NCBI RefSeq assembly: GCF_030867145.1
Contig: NC_134434.1
Location: forward strand, 2,542,001 to 2,606,000
DNA: 64,000 bases
From: Opisthocomus hoazin
Taxonomy: Eukaryota; Chordata; Aves; Opisthocomiformes; Opisthocomidae
Direction of reading: 5' to 3'
A program made the position numbers and the translations under genes. Each line of letters opens with the position of its first letter. Within the stretch, counting starts at the first letter, position 1. The notes under the pieces are model-generated. The model did no database searches, was not told the DNA's origin, and worked only from the letters and a program-made list of their open reading frames with translations. Positions 1-20,706 of this stretch are shown piece by piece.

Positions 1-17
1 ACGCTTCTCCCTCGCAG

Positions 18-1399
18 AGGCCAAGGAGCAGGTCCTGGCCAACCTGGCCAACTTCGCCTACGACCCCAGAAACTACGAGTACCTGCGGCAGCTCCAGGTG
101 CCGGACCTGTTCCTTGACACGCTCGCCGAAGAGAACGAGACCCTGGTGGAGTTTGCGGTTGGTAAGGCCACGCTGGTAAGGGGCCGACGGGCTGGGGGAC
201 ACCGGGCCTGACCCCCACACCAGGCCGGGAAAGCTTGGGCTGGTGGAGAGGGAGAGGAGTGGGGCGAGAGGTAGGAGACAGCCATCCCCCTGTCATCGGA
301 ATAGAGCTGCTCTGCTTGAGAACGATGCTTTCTGGAAAGGATTTGGTTTTTTTAAAGACTAAGTAAACACTAGGTGAATGGCTTTAACAAAATCTTTCCT
401 ACAGAGAAGCAGTCATTAATACATAAATTTTCTCACATATAATGTACAGGTCCAATGTTACTCTACTACTGACAGCCAAATTTCTAGAATGCTTACTTGA
501 AATTTTTTAACAAGTCCCCTGAGGAACTGCCTTATAATGATTCGTCATGGTCTGAACCTAACCCAAGGGTCAGATCCCAATTGTGATTCCATGAGATGAT
601 AATAATTATATTTGATTTTTAAGGTTTGTGGCTGAGCTACATCAAGATACGGCTGCATCATAAAGCTTCGAGTTCAAACATTCTGTGCCTCTTGGCTAGT
701 GCTGTTAGCTCCATTCTCTGTTTTTCTAAAACACCTCCAATAAACGGCTGGCTTGTGGCCTCTGTTAGGGTCAAGCGATACTGGAATTCTTCTCTCTGTG
801 GAAGAGGTTATGTCCAGCATTGCCCTCTAATGACATACAGGAGGAGGAGTGTTGTGGTGGAAAAATCTCTGGAAAGAACCAAGAAAACATTGCCCAGGAA
901 GCCGTTAAGAATTTTCCATCCAAATCGCACAGAAAATCTGGATGCTTATTTCTGTATTGGGAAAAAAAGGAGCAGCAGTGAATGTGAATCTCAGGATGAA
1001 AAAGATGAGGGTGTGAAGAGTTTGTCTTGCACTTGTCAGACATTTTCTTTTGCTGTTTCAGGCGGTCTTTGTAACCTGTGCCTGGATAAAGCTAACAAAG
1101 ACTACATCTTGGAGGCAAATGGGGTAGAGCCCGTAATCAACTGCCTCTCCAGCTCCAACGAGGAGACGGTCATGTCGGCAGTCACGACGCTGATGTACCT
1201 GACGACGACGCAGTCGCGCCAGCAGACCACGGCTCTCCCCGTGGTGGAGTGCATGCTTCGCTTCTCTCTCTCGGCCAACAGAAGGCTAAGCAACCTGGCA
1301 ACCGTCTTCCTGGAGGATTACTGCACACCGCTGCAAGTGGAAGAGGCCAGGAACCTGAGCAAACACACAGCGGTGGGGATTCCTCTCCCCAAGGACTGA
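18..1399 (+). CDS. ARMC7: ARMC7, armadillo repeat protein of the minor spliceosome (3' part, two coding exons)
   Basis: Exons are 18-161 and 1062-1399 (stop TGA at 1397-1399). The first follows an acceptor AG at 16-17 and ends in G|gtaagg; the second follows a pyrimidine-rich acceptor ending at 1061, and the split codon is glycine. The 159 visible residues start [16 protein letters not shown], continue through [18 protein letters not shown] and [12 protein letters not shown], and end GIPLPKD. This matches my recollection of vertebrate ARMC7 (about 198 aa in human), so the N-terminal exon lies left of the window. The visible part is armadillo-type alpha-solenoid. By family knowledge, ARMC7 partners RBM48 in the minor (U12) spliceosome. 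The frame of the last exon stays open upstream into the intron as far as 626. The gene converges on NT5C. Confidence 0.93.
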
Positions 1400-1527
1400 A
1401 GCTGCCAGAGCAGCGCAGAGCTCTTGAGAGGGAGACCTCCATTTTCCCACACCTCTACTTTCTGCTCAGCAGGTCAAGAGGGAACATTAAAGAGGGAAAT
1501 TGGTCATAGCAGCACTGGATTTTAGTT

Positions 1528-1533
1528 AATAAA
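1528..1533 (+). terminator. ARMC7 polyadenylation signal AATAAA
   Basis: A perfect AATAAA lies about 130 bases after the ARMC7 stop codon, which gives a short 3' UTR. Further plus-strand AATAAA copies at 1602-1607 and 2064-2069 could serve longer transcripts. The choice of the first is inference from position. Confidence 0.6.
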
Positions 1534-1539
1534 GAAGAT

Positions 1540-2687
1540 GGTACAGTACTACCATGTCAGTCAGGCCAAGCACACGGCTAAAACTGCTAGCAAATATTTA
1601 AAATAAAACAGGTCATGGCTGTTGGAGAGCTGGTTGCCAAGTGCAGCCCAGCACCCAGCTTGCACAAATAACCCCTCCCACCAATTCCATGTTTTTCTGC
1701 TTGGGTTATTGGGCAGTGTATATCCTCTCCAGTTCCTGGATGGTTTTGCTGCAGCTCTCCTCATTAGTGTCATCTCAAATGACTTTTGAAATGTCACATA
1801 AACGTTATTCCTCCTGCAGAACACAGAAGGTGTTTCCCTGCCCTGGCAGTCTGCAATCTTTGGTACTAAATACGCCATCCTATCATCATGGCATAGGCAC
1901 CTGGCTAGTAAATCATTACCCAGGGCGGGCTGTAGCTATCCTATAAATCAGGAAGTGGAAAGCTGTTTTTCTTTCATTACTACTGGTGAGAAAGGTGAAG
2001 ATTAAGAACAGGGCTCCTGGCAGTCTGGCTCATGAGAACAGCTGTCTTGTAAAACCTTCTCTTAATAAAACATTAGCTTAAATGCTGCGTAAACAGTTTT
2101 GTATAAGCTCACAAATATTTCTCTGCAGCACTTGCAGCCCAGCCTTCTCCCACTCTTACTCATGCACATGGGCCAGAAACTGAAGCCAGCTTGGTCTCCT
2201 TTCATTATCAGCAACCCAAAAGCCAGGGTGGCTAAATATATAAAAGGGTTTGAGCACAGTGCTCCCTGGCAGATGCCCACACTGCGTCTGCTCAAGTTGC
2301 AGAGTTTTACTTCTTCCCCTTTTTTATTTCCCCCTGTGCCTCCAGTCAGCCCAAAACAAATGGGGATGAGGTTAAAAGCACATGCACACAAGGGAAAAAA
2401 ACAACAAACTGCTCATATTTCAGTGTCTCTTCACCAACAGCAAACATCCAAAACAACTGTACAGAGATTAACTAACCGAATGCCGAGCAATCCTCCAGAT
2501 ACCTGGAGAGGGGTCAGCTCTGCAGCACATAGAACAAGGGCAGCCCATTTCTTGCTCTAACTGACCGCCCGCAGTGCCCCTGCCCGGTGACGGCACCCGC
2601 TGCCTTGCGGGATGGGTGTCCCTGCCAGCGGGTGAGCTGGCTGTGCCCCGGCAGCGAGCGGGCAGAGCGCGGGGTCCCCGCTCTGCG
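1540..2687. other. intergenic gap between convergent ARMC7 and NT5C
   Basis: This unique sequence has no recognisable gene. It holds the distal ARMC7 polyadenylation hexamers and a TTTATT at 2323-2328, which is AATAAA on the minus strand and lies about 360 bases past the NT5C stop. That makes it a candidate NT5C polyadenylation signal, so most of the gap may be 3' UTR of one or the other gene. Confidence 0.5.
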
Positions 2688-10026
<7,339 letters not shown>

Positions 10027-10568
10027 CAGCAGAGAACTTCACCTCCCTTCCACCCCCTCCCTAGTGAGGGTCCAATTTTGTGGTAGTTGTTGGGAGAATA
10101 AACTTTCTTGAGAGAAAAAAAATGTATTTTGGATAAAACATTATATATACCAAGCCATGTTCCATACTTCTCTGAGCTAGAAGCTAAAACCAAGGAGGGA
10201 AGCCAGACACTTTCTGCAGGGGAAGAAGATGGCACACGATGGTGCCCTCAAGCCAGGTACAAGCGCTCTCCTCTTCCGCAGCATTCCACCTCTAACAGAA
10301 CAGGGCAGGCCGGCCGAGACAAAGGCAGCCGAGAACAAAGCAAAACCCAACCGAGGAAATAAAAAAAACCCACACAGGAAACACTGCTTCAAAATTTCTA
10401 TATTATTTACTTTTAAGCAACAGTCCAGCTTCGTGAAATTACAACACACACTTTAAAGGATGAGATTTTCACCTCATGGTCAAGCACCAGCATGATCATG
10501 CACAGCATTGAGTCAGTTGTAAAAAAAATGCCTTGTCATTTTTATTTATTTCTATGATCCACTCCACC

Positions 10569-10574
10569 TTTATT
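10569..10574 (-). terminator. candidate JPT1 polyadenylation signal
   Basis: TTTATT on the plus strand is AATAAA on the minus strand, about 630 bases past the JPT1 stop codon. Two more copies lie just beyond at 10541-10546 and 10545-10550. Which is used cannot be decided from sequence. Confidence 0.5.
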
Positions 10575-11205
10575 GAATAAAGACTGAACAAATCCCCTCC
10601 TAGCATCAGGCCAGGCGGCTCTGGTCATCAGCCCTCCATTTGGCACATACCCTGCTTCCTAGGAGTCCAGTATCAAGACTTTTTTTTTTTTTTTTTTAAA
10701 GGCAGCATGGTGTACACTAACCACTCTATGATTTGTTTGGCACAGCAGGGCTCAAGGCATTTACCACACGCAGTCAATGGAGCCTTTTAGCTCCCCAAAC
10801 CCCACACGTGGAGGAAGGGACTGCTCTTGCTGATTGTTTGCTGGCCTGTTTAACCAGGATTCTAGACCCTTGTAAAGCTAAGGGGTTCTAAAAAAAAAAA
10901 ATCTCAGTACAAAAACCCTCTAAGCACACTTAGAACCAAACTACTTTCCTTTGAATTACATTACTTCATAAAGCTTTCCTTCGAGTCTATCACTAGAAAA
11001 CACTCATGTCACTTCCAGTAGATCTGGGGGAAACACAGGACAGAAGTGGAAAAAACCCTTGATCTCAAAAAAAATGATGGAGTACATAAAGTGCTTCTTC
11101 TTAATGAAAGAAATTCGAGATGTACAGTCAGGCTCAAGTTGTGCAGTTCACAAGCATGGGGGAAAGAGACAGACACAAGTTCAAAACAGTCAGGAAGGGA
11201 AAGGT

Positions 11206-14200
11206 TTAACCGAGGACTAGGCTGGACTTGCCACCGGGTGGATTTCTCCTGGACGGTGCAGGTGCTGGTGCTACTGGGCTAGGAACAGGTGCAGCAGGCA
11301 GGGATTTTTCTTCATTCTGACCTGGGGCAGCTTCTACATCAGCCTCAGTGTTTTCTAGAAGAAAAGAAGCTTTTAAAGTGTTTGACGGGGAAGATGAAAG
11401 CCAGATGTTTTGCTGGCTTAGATCAACTCCTGTAAGCTTGCCCCGGGCTTACAGACACGCTCAGGCGCTGCCGTAACCTGCCGGCAGGACGGACTTCAGC
11501 CCTCTGAAGTGTTTTTCAGATGAACTCCGACGCCTCGCAGCTCAGTTTTAGGCACCCAAGAGCCACACTCACTCAGCTGCTGCTGCTAGAGGCCCCCAGC
11601 AATCTTTTTTTCCCCACCCCGAATGACAAGCAGCTTAAGTCTTAAGTCTTGTACGTATTAGTCAGCGTATGACTATGACAGTTGTAACTCCAGTCTGAGC
11701 AGGTGCTGGACACCAAGCCACAGAAGCACCAGTACTCGTAAGCAAGAGTTCAGATTCAAACTACGTTCCCAATTTTGTAACTGGAGGGAGGAGGATCTGA
11801 CACACACTTCTGAGGCTTCGCACAGGACAGACTAGGAAACAGCCATGCACGGGCGGGCTCTGATCGTGCATCCCCTGGAAAGCACGTGATGGTTTCATCT
11901 ATTTTAAACACTTTGGAATGACCAAAAGTGAAGATGGGACACAGAAGGAATTCTTCAGCAGGAAGCACTTTAGATACTGTAGCAAGTAACTAATGTAGCT
12001 GCTTCACTGAGAATTAACTCATAGGCACAGCAAGTACATTAGCACCTCACATTTTCATAGATTAACGCAATCAGTTATGAGCCAAAGGCCCAAATCAGCA
12101 CCAAGTAGCCTTTTGACATTTGGCAGGGCGAGAGTAGTGGAGCTTCATCGCCAGCTCTGTGAAGATGTACTTCTGTCTGTAACAGAGCCCTTCGTTGTAT
12201 CTAATAACCACTAGTTCTTGCTTTGGAGGACCTGGGGAACAGCTGCACATTCACCTTAACCTCCACTTTCATGATTTACCAAATCTCGATAGTATTCCCT
12301 CTCCCCCAGCCTTTTCTTCAACTGAAGTGACGCAGCTATTTTGGTCTCTCCTCATCAGGCAGCTGCTGCACCTCCTTACCTTTCCCACCACCTTCCTCAG
12401 CACCTTGTTTACCTCCACTACAACCTTCTGCTCTTTATATTTCGAGGACTGTATACACAATTCAACATGTGAGCGTATCTCGTTGTTTATTTACAGAGGC
12501 AAAGCGATGTCTTGTTTCCCATCCTCTTACTGACGATATTCAGCATTTTGCTGGCCCCTCCAAACATTTCAGAGAACTTCAGTAGTAAGGCTCAAGGCAG
12601 ATCCTGGGACTTAACTCCTGAGCAGAGCTGAACACAAGACTGTCATGTTTTGGCTTTTTTTCCCCTAGATGCATTAGTTTACACTTATAAATATTAATCT
12701 GCCACCTTTTTACCCGCCTGTCTTCTTTAAGTTGAGTCCTCCTCACTGAGATTTTCTTGCCATCAGCACATTTGGCTACTTGAAAGAGCTTTGCATCACC
12801 AACAAAATTGGACTCTCCACTGTTCATTACCTTTTCCAGGTCACGGATGAAGGCACTGAATAAAACTAGTCCCAGCATCACTTCCCATGGCTCATTTTTC
12901 CAACCTGAAAAGCAATCACTAAGCCCTTCCCTTTTGCCTCCTATTCTTTAGCTACCTTCCTATCCACAGGAGCAGCTTTCCTCCAATCCCGTGGCAACTC
13001 CACTTATTTTTTTTAAATAATCTTTGATGCAGGATTTTATCAGAAACACTGAAAAACCCCTCATGTCCACTGAACCCCCTGGATCCACGCTTATAACAAT
13101 CTCCAGGGTAGTATCCCTGCTGCGTTCACTAACCCACTGGCACATCTGAACAAAACAGTTAAAGTTTCAAGCTTGATGTTTCCATAGCTCACATGTACCA
13201 CTGCCTGCTTACTCAGCAAGCCGAGAACCACCGCGGCCGTACCCACAGCTCACCAGCGCTGAATGCCCCATTGTCCAAGAACTACCAGCACAGGAGACTT
13301 TGGGGAAGTTTCTGTGGCATTTAGAGGCTCATGTAGCCAGCTGATACACACATTAGCACTTCCCACATAATCCAGGTATAGATAAATTCGCTATCTTAGT
13401 AACTGAAGTGGTATATGAAACAGGACCAGATCAAACGTTGAAGTTCTTCCCTTATCAGAAAGGGTATAATCTCTGAAACAGCTTTCCACTGGGTATACTG
13501 CAAACCATCGCAAACCTTGACGCACAGAAGGGATCTACAGCTTCCAAACAACACACAAGAACAATGCTGCAAAAGGCAAGAGTTCTCTTCCCCTAGATAG
13601 GCATGAATAATAAATATGCGTACCCCACCTGCCACCTACTTGGGGTTTATAATCAGTTACATCCAGAAAATAAATTTCCAAATTCAGAAGAATAAACATT
13701 CATTTTTTAACGATGGAAACCTATTAAGAATCCGGTTATGCCGTGAGCTCGTCAGCAGACGGCTTTTCTTTGGAGGTGTATTCACTCGGCCCCTTCCAAG
13801 CCCCACAGACAGCTCTACAACATCAAGTACAGAAATCTGGCGTGCGCCAGGTGGGGTGGGATGTTCCCTAGCTCCTGTCTGCCATCTCACACAGCAGGAA
13901 CATCAGGCGCTGGAGTGACACAGCTAGCTCAACAGGACTCTGCGCTCCATTAAGCTATGATGCCCAGAGCTATCAGCAACAGAAATTAATTTAACAATCC
14001 ATCAAGATTCTCAGCTATCTGCCACAGACAACATTTCCAGCAAGCATTAACTTTCTACTCCTTCCTCAGTATTGTCAGTGGAAGTTTAACATTCATATGT
14101 TTGCCTGGCATTTTTATTTCATCTCAACCATCTTCAAAAATTACATTTTTAGTCACGGCCACCCCAGTTATTTTCCAGTAACACTTTTTTTTTAAAACCA

Positions 14201-17200
14201 TGTCCCAGCATACATTTACTCAGTACTTGATAAGACCTCCTTTCACTGTCACCTACCAGAAACAAACCAAAAGCCAACAGATATGACATCTGTGAAAACG
14301 GGAACTTGTTCTACGAGTCAGGAATGCCATTTTGTACTCAAAGTTTGAGCCGGCTGTTGCTAACCCAGGCAGCCCTCTTTCTGCTTCCTCCCATCCCGTC
14401 TCTTCTTGCCTCGCTGCTGCTGAGCTGGTTTAAACAGGCACCAGGAGAAGCTGCAGAGCCCTTAGATCAGTTTACTTCTATTATCAAACCACATCCTTCT
14501 ACTCGAGGCATAAACTCTAAACGCCTGCAGTGCGAATTAAGATCAGACAGACATGAGGAAGCAATATTAAAGAAGCCTGTATAGTTTGATTAGAAGCAGG
14601 CTGCTAAAGAAGCAAGACTTATTCTGGGCACAGATACCACTCAGAGGCAGTTAAAAACAGTCTGGAAAAACTCCCACCCTCCCAGCAGAAGTCTTTTCAG
14701 GACATGGAACTGCTAATGGCTTTAGTGATCTCCCACAGCTCTCACGTGTTGAAAGTAGCACTTCGAACCCAGTCAACACACACATTCCTCGCGTCAGGAA
14801 GTAAGCTATACATAAGGTGAATCTTACAAAGGAGAGATTTCCAGCCTCAGAGCTAGAAAAAACACTTCAAAGTTAACATGCACGCTGCTAGGGGAAATGC
14901 CTCCCTTTACATGACATTTGCAGTATGCACATGAGCTTCCTTGGCAAAAATCAGCATTTAAAAAGCAACAGGAACTTAACAGCTAGTTAATGCAGACACT
15001 TGCAGATGCAGTAGCTGGTTTTGCTTATTTCCATTAATACAGTGTTTGCTGTACGAGAAGACAACAGGAAAGAAGTAAATTGCTGAACTAAAATCCATTA
15101 AGTTGACGGTACTATTTAATTATAAGCTACTATAAACAGCAGTATAGTCTGTCAATCACTGAATTCTTTGCAAGATGGTATCCACCTCACCTTCCAGTAT
15201 TTAAAACAAATCTTGACAGCAACTGCTGCTGGCAAAATAAATGAACAGGACCATTCCCATTTTTAACCTGATGACTAACAGGCGCTGTGCCATTTCCTTC
15301 CACATTCCCACTTCCATAGAAGTAGTCAGGTCACTTGACGGATTTGATGCATTCAAGGGACAACCCCAAGCTGTCTCTCTCCGAATACACAACCATTCAT
15401 ATATCCTGTACCTTCTTCTATTTCAAAAGCGCCTCACTGCAAAAGGAAGAGTCCGAAGGAGTTACTCACCAGAAGTTTCACCACCACCATCTCCTCCCTA
15501 GAAGAGAGAGAAACACGTTACAACACCTTTTTCCCCTCCATCAAGGGTACTCAACACTCCATGGTATGACCATGGCGGTCAGGGACGCTGCTCTATCTAA
15601 CAACACTTTGAGTGACAAACCCAATAAAGCACTTTTAGACTCTTAGGGACAGATAGGCTCTTAGGGACAGACAGCAGAGTGGCATGGCGGGGTCTGCACA
15701 CATATTTCTGCAGATTAATATTACGGGTTGTAAGCAGCAATTCTTACAGAGCGACTAATTGAATTTCACCAGCTGTTTACTTCCCTAACATACTTTTAAA
15801 AGACAGCACTGAAGAAAGCCTGATGACCCGTAACACGTGGCATACTCGTTATTCCCACGCTGTGAAGGATGCAGGTGCGCAAAAGCACTTTCTTACAAAC
15901 AGCGACTTTCATGAAGCAGCACTGACAGTAACCAGAACATCGTAACTGCCCAGCAGTAGCAACAAGAAAGTTCTACTGTCAGCAATTAGCAATGGCTCAG
16001 CGTCCTCTCCTTTCTGCCAAGCGACTCCTTCCCACCTCAAACATTTATCTGTTAGCAAGGCCAAGAGCATTTGTTCTATCCAGGATATTTAACTTCACTT
16101 GTGAAATTCAGATCAGCTTTTAGCAACATTACTGATACAGTTTCCTTCACCGCATAAACAGCGAAATATTCTTTTCATACTGAGTCTGTTCACAGGCTGC
16201 TACTTGACACAAAGATACAGAAAGTCTTCTGGCAGCAAGCTGCCAAGGCTCCTCAATGGCATGAGATTTTACCAACTTTCACAGATTTAACATTGCTAAT
16301 TACATCGTGAAACTGCAGTCATCAGGACATAAATGCAAATATATCGCCTTCAGCCTCAGACTGGGCTACAGTACATTAGCTCCAGCTTCTCCTGTCTGTA
16401 GCTGTAACAACTGCATAAAATTAAAGTATTCTGCATTGGAAGAATTTATCTGCAAAGCGGAGAACCACAGTCTTTAATACAATTAAGCAGAAAATAGAAT
16501 TAGACTAAACAGTTTATTTTTGTTTTCCACAGTAGCAGCTACAAATTTAATCTCACTTATATTTGCTAAATTGGAACATTCCCTGTGACAAAGAACAATT
16601 TCATGGCTCAGAGCGCCTATTAATAACAAAAATGAGTTAAAGTAATGATCAACGCCAATTATCAAAATAAATCTTGCTGTTTATAACCCATGAGACAAAA
16701 GGTATCTGCCACAACATTTGAGATCAACAATTCACCTACCCAGTTCTTTTCAGAAAACCTAAAACTGAGGAGCTTTAAGGAACACAGTTTTGTTTTTTTT
16801 CCCCTCCAGCATTTGTATACGTAAGCGCAGTCTACCCTAGGTTCCTGTTTTTCTAAATTCAGAGGAATTGTTACTCTTCATCCTGTTTTTTCCCATTAAA
16901 TGTAATCATACATGAAGCAAAACCCACATTAATGCTACAAATCACGCTCTCTATTCCTATGAAGCAGACAGTTTACATAGAAAGTAACACACCTGACGGT
17001 GTAACAGAAATAAAACTAGCATTCATGCTACCGAGGCTAAGTCCTTGCTGGGATGTGAAACCAAGTCCTTTGTCAGTCAATGGATCCACAGAGTTTGTTG
17101 TAGGTAACTATTGTTTGTAAAATCTCTTAAAACACACACACTCTAGCTGAAGCTAGATTTCATACCACTTCATTACCATCCCACCAATAAGAGTTAAAAG

Positions 17201-20200
17201 CTGTAGAAAGGGGTCCTTTCAGACAAATCCAGCCCTTCATCAACATACTAGAAGGCTATCACGGGAAAGAGAACCTTCAGGAAAAGAACAGATTTGAGAA
17301 CAAGGCTTCAAAATCCTACAATGCTTCCAACTGTGTGAACACCAGTGATAAAGCAGTCGCACACAGAGCGTGAATTGTCCCATTATCAGGCTCTTCGTAG
17401 TTAACATACTGACCTTGGGATCTACAAAGTCTCCACAGTTTGCATCAGTTGAGTTTCTTCTTTGTGGCCCAGATGATTCACAGTCTTCTCTGATTTCACC
17501 CGGCTTAGTCCCTACAAGCAGAGATTGATTCTAATCTGGCTGCAAGATAAACTTACTGGGAAAGTGGATCATAAATGGTCAGGGGGGTTTTGGGGGGTTT
17601 GGGTGTTTTTGGGTTTTGTTTCTTTTTTTTCAGGTAAAGCTTTACCACTCTAAGATGTCCTGTTCCTTTAGATTACGTCTCACAAATCTCTGTTTTACAG
17701 CAGCACCTCATGCAGTTGAGGGCATCATTTAAAGAGATGGAAACTAGGATCCCAGGGCCACCCATATTGGAATTGCTCTGCAGAAATGGAAGCTTAATCC
17801 CAGCTGCGAGTGAAACACAAAGCTGAACTTCCTCTGATTAATCAAGACTAATCAGTGCTGCTCCAAATACTAAGACACAAGTTTGCTTTAGTGTGACTTC
17901 ATTAACTTGAACAAATTGAATCCAAAATACAGTTCTCCTAGGTATCTGCTTGCAACATCTAAGTCCAAGACTTGCATTAAAAAAAAAAACCCACCTCTGG
18001 AAGTAATTCAAAACAAGAAATAAAAAAAATCCCATGCAACCAGACATCATTTATAGCCCTAAACTACCAAGTAGGAAGCAAATCTCTGTTTCCACACTGA
18101 GCCACCAGCAGCTGCAGGCTGATACCAAAAATGAATTAATGCCTGTCAGCAGGTTGGGAAACAAAGCACTGTGCTCTTACCCGATGATTTAGCCCAGGAA
18201 GGTGGGTTTTCTTCAGGAGTTCCAAAGATGCTGGATGCCATTTTGTTCCTCCTCAGGGGTTGTTCTTTTGGTTCATCAAAACCCAGGGAAAAGTTGGACC
18301 CACCACCAGGAGGACGCAGCACTCTGGAGAGAGAGTCAGCGTTACAACCCTGCGTGTACCCTCACTCAGCTGCACTCCATTACATAAAACAAGACCAGTA
18401 AGCCAAGAGCTGGCTCTTGTAACGGGCAGTCACACAGGCTAAATTCTGTCCAAACAGAAATGACTGTTTTATGCATCAGCTTTTAGCAAATGACGCAGAC
18501 TATCATGTCTCAGCACACAATCTGAATTATAAAGGTAAGCTGCCTGCCAGCATTCAATGCAGGCACTGTATCTCCACTACTCTTCAGCAACAGTTACAAA
18601 AATAAAACACTCCTCTATTTTACCTGTGCCCTTGACTCGGTGTCCACAAGAGCTGCTGCTACCATTCTTCAGTCTGAGCCAATTGAAAATATAAAAAAAC
18701 ATATGTGGGCACATCATATTCCATCTTTTTAAGACAACTGTGTGAAGGCTAACATTAATCCTCAAACTGGCAGCACAGCAAAGACTGAAGTTTGGCATAT
18801 AAGCCAAAGTACTGCTTGCATCACCGATGACTGGGGGCTGCAGCCTTTCTCTAGATTCGTTGCATCGGAAAAACCCTCAAGCCTGCAGCATGCTACTCGA
18901 CTGGCCTTAAAATGTGCAATTAAACAGTTTTAAGTTAGACTATTCTTAGGAGAGATGTGTACAAAGCTCCAGATATATAACCTAAATCTAACTATCTTCT
19001 GTCAGACAGGCACAAAAGAAGCCTGCTCAGTACTTCACGACCTGTATTGTGGTCTGCTTTCCAACTGGCAGAAATCAACCAAAATTAATGACAGTAGCAA
19101 AATAAATCTTTAATTGTAAATACCTTCAGATCTTATTTTCTTAGGCATGTGATCTTTTCAAGGCTGCTGTGTTAGCTGGAGAAGCCAAACAAAAGCCAGG
19201 AGAACAAATGTATGTGGCCATGTGAGAAGCGTCACAGACCCCAGAGAGCTGCGAGTACACCAACACGGCTTTCAAGGCATCCGGTGCTCTCAAATGAAGG
19301 CCAGAACGAGCTAGTGACAGTGCACACTCCCTCATCTTTACAAATCATTCAATAAATTAAAGTTAGAACTTCACAACAGAAAACAGTACGTGGCTTGTTA
19401 ATGCACCAAACCTGGAAATTCAACACAAAGAACGTGTCTGATTTTACGACGTCATCACCACCGGTACTAGCATGCGGATCTCTAGAGATTTTGTGCCTAC
19501 TACATTCCAGATGCCACACAAAAACACTTTTCCAGCCTACAGAGCTCAAACAACATAATGGCAAGAAAAAGTCACAAAGGTGTTTGGCATGGATATTGAG
19601 CGTTACCTAACTAGCAAACCACTTTTCCTTACAAAATTCTTCTCCAAAGTTATAACTACTAATGCTTAGCTGCTAATGTAAGATCCCAGGAGATCGTACA
19701 GTATGTTTTAAGAATCCAAGAACATTTTTATGACTTGCTTTGTCTCCTTTCCAAATTAAGGGATATGGTATAATGGTCTTGAATCATTCCATTCTTTTTT
19801 TTCCAGAGGAAATGTTCTGGTATAGGTTTATTTTCTTAGCTACATCTATTGCACTTAGTAATGTGAAGAACAGTCTGCTCAGAGGAAGGCTTGGTCCTGT
19901 ATCTTTGATCACCTTTATTTTACCACAGCAGTGAAACCAGTACGGCACAAGTTTCCCCTGACAGTCCTCACGAAATTAGCAGAAGAGGTAACTGGAGGAA
20001 AAAAGCCATCCCTCAGACTGTGAGAGGAACAATCCCTCTCACCGACCTCGGCTAGAGGTTGACAGATTTTATCAGCAGCCTCTCTCAGCCCGAGACGTTG
20101 CAGTTTGCTTCATCCGAGCAGCGAACCGCGCTCAAACCCATGCCCGGTGCCCGCGGAGGCAGCCCGAAAACCCACCCGCAGCTCCAGCCACGGGCAGGCT

Positions 20201-20669
20201 TCCACCGGGCGGGGGGTGTGGGGTGTAGGGGTGTGTCTGCTTTGTTTTACAACGCACCCCGAAAAGCCAAAGGCGAAGACGAAGCATCCGCTTTGTCAGG
20301 CCAAAACCTTGCAGAAAAAAAAAAAAAAAAAGACAGAACACCTTGGAAAAAAGACGCGAAAGCAGCTGCAGAGACGGGGCGCCCGACACAGTGCCGCCCG
20401 CCCCCCCGACACCTGCCAAGTTTTCTTTGTTTCGAGCCCCCCCGGGAGCGCGGCCGAGGCCCCCCGGCAGGGCCGGAGCCGGGGGAAGGCCGGGGCCAGG
20501 GCCGGACCGGCGGCCCAGCGCAGCGGCCTGCGGGGACCCGGCTGCCGGGGGGGGGGGGGTGGGGAGAGCAGACAATGGAGCCCGCTCGGCCCCACCCAGA
20601 CCGCGGCAGCCTGCGGGGCCGCTCCGCCGGGCCGAGGCCCGCTCTTCGCAGCCGCGGGCAGAGAAGGGG

Positions 20670-20706
<37 letters not shown>

